Part shown: positions 13,972-13,975 of the stretch, one piece after another
Layout of the letters: each line of letters opens with the position of its first letter
How positions within the stretch are numbered: position 1 is the first letter of the stretch
Made by a program: the position numbers and the translations under genes
Source of the DNA: an uncultured Eubacteriales bacterium
GTDB lineage: Bacteria; Bacillota; Clostridia; Peptostreptococcales; Anaerovoracaceae
Direction of reading: 5' to 3'
NCBI GenBank assembly: GCA_900542245.1
Contig: UQMQ01000059.1
Span: forward strand, 1 to 13,975
Length of the DNA: 13,975 nt
The notes under the pieces: model-generated
What the model saw: the letters and a program-made list of their open reading frames with translations, nothing else
Databases searched by the model: none
Told to the model about the DNA's origin: nothing

Positions 13972-13975
13972 TAAG

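Overview
The window looks like chromosomal DNA of a low-to-moderate-GC Gram-positive anaerobe, most likely a member of the Clostridia (Bacillota). This is inferred from several features: strong AGGAGG-type ribosome binding sites, SigA-type promoters with extended -10 boxes, a TM1266-type hydrogenase-linked regulator, a RocB-like M20 hydrolase, and a TagO/WecA-type glycosyl-1-phosphate transferase next to a ComEB-type dCMP deaminase. No species can be named from the sequence alone. No phage, transposase, CRISPR array, tRNA or rRNA gene is visible.

Layout. (1) 3-569 (+): unidentified exported or membrane-anchored protein. (2) 718-2352 (+): glutaminyl-tRNA synthetase with its own promoter and a clear intrinsic terminator at 2409-2440. 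(3) 2697-3605 (+): secreted transglutaminase-like protein with its own promoter and a duplicated signal-peptide cleavage region. (4) 3695-5107 (-) and 5314-6930 (-): an AspT/YidE-YbjL-type membrane transporter downstream of a RocB-like M20 metallohydrolase, each with its own promoter; together they suggest amino-acid or peptide use. (5) 7159-13908 (+): a run of eight co-directional genes starting at a divergent promoter (7082-7110): prepilin peptidase, YhbY RNA-binding protein, truA, dCMP deaminase, TagO-type transferase, TM1266-family regulator, an ABC substrate-binding lipoprotein, and a one-polypeptide permease-ATPase. The window ends in a strong hairpin terminator (13922-13971).

How the genes fit together. 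The first part of the long run is housekeeping: ribosome- or RNA-related (yhbY, truA), nucleotide supply (dCMP deaminase) and cell-wall polymer initiation (tagO). It also carries a prepilin peptidase with no pilin genes in view. The second part is more unusual. A small regulator of the type usually tied to [FeFe]-hydrogenase systems overlaps tagO by 68 bases and is followed by a two-gene NitT/TauT/SsuABC-like importer. In this importer the membrane and ATPase subunits are fused, and the ATPase carries an extra segment of about 50 residues between Q-loop and signature motif. That regulator plus fused-importer unit is the best candidate for something undescribed. Its substrate cannot be read from the sequence.
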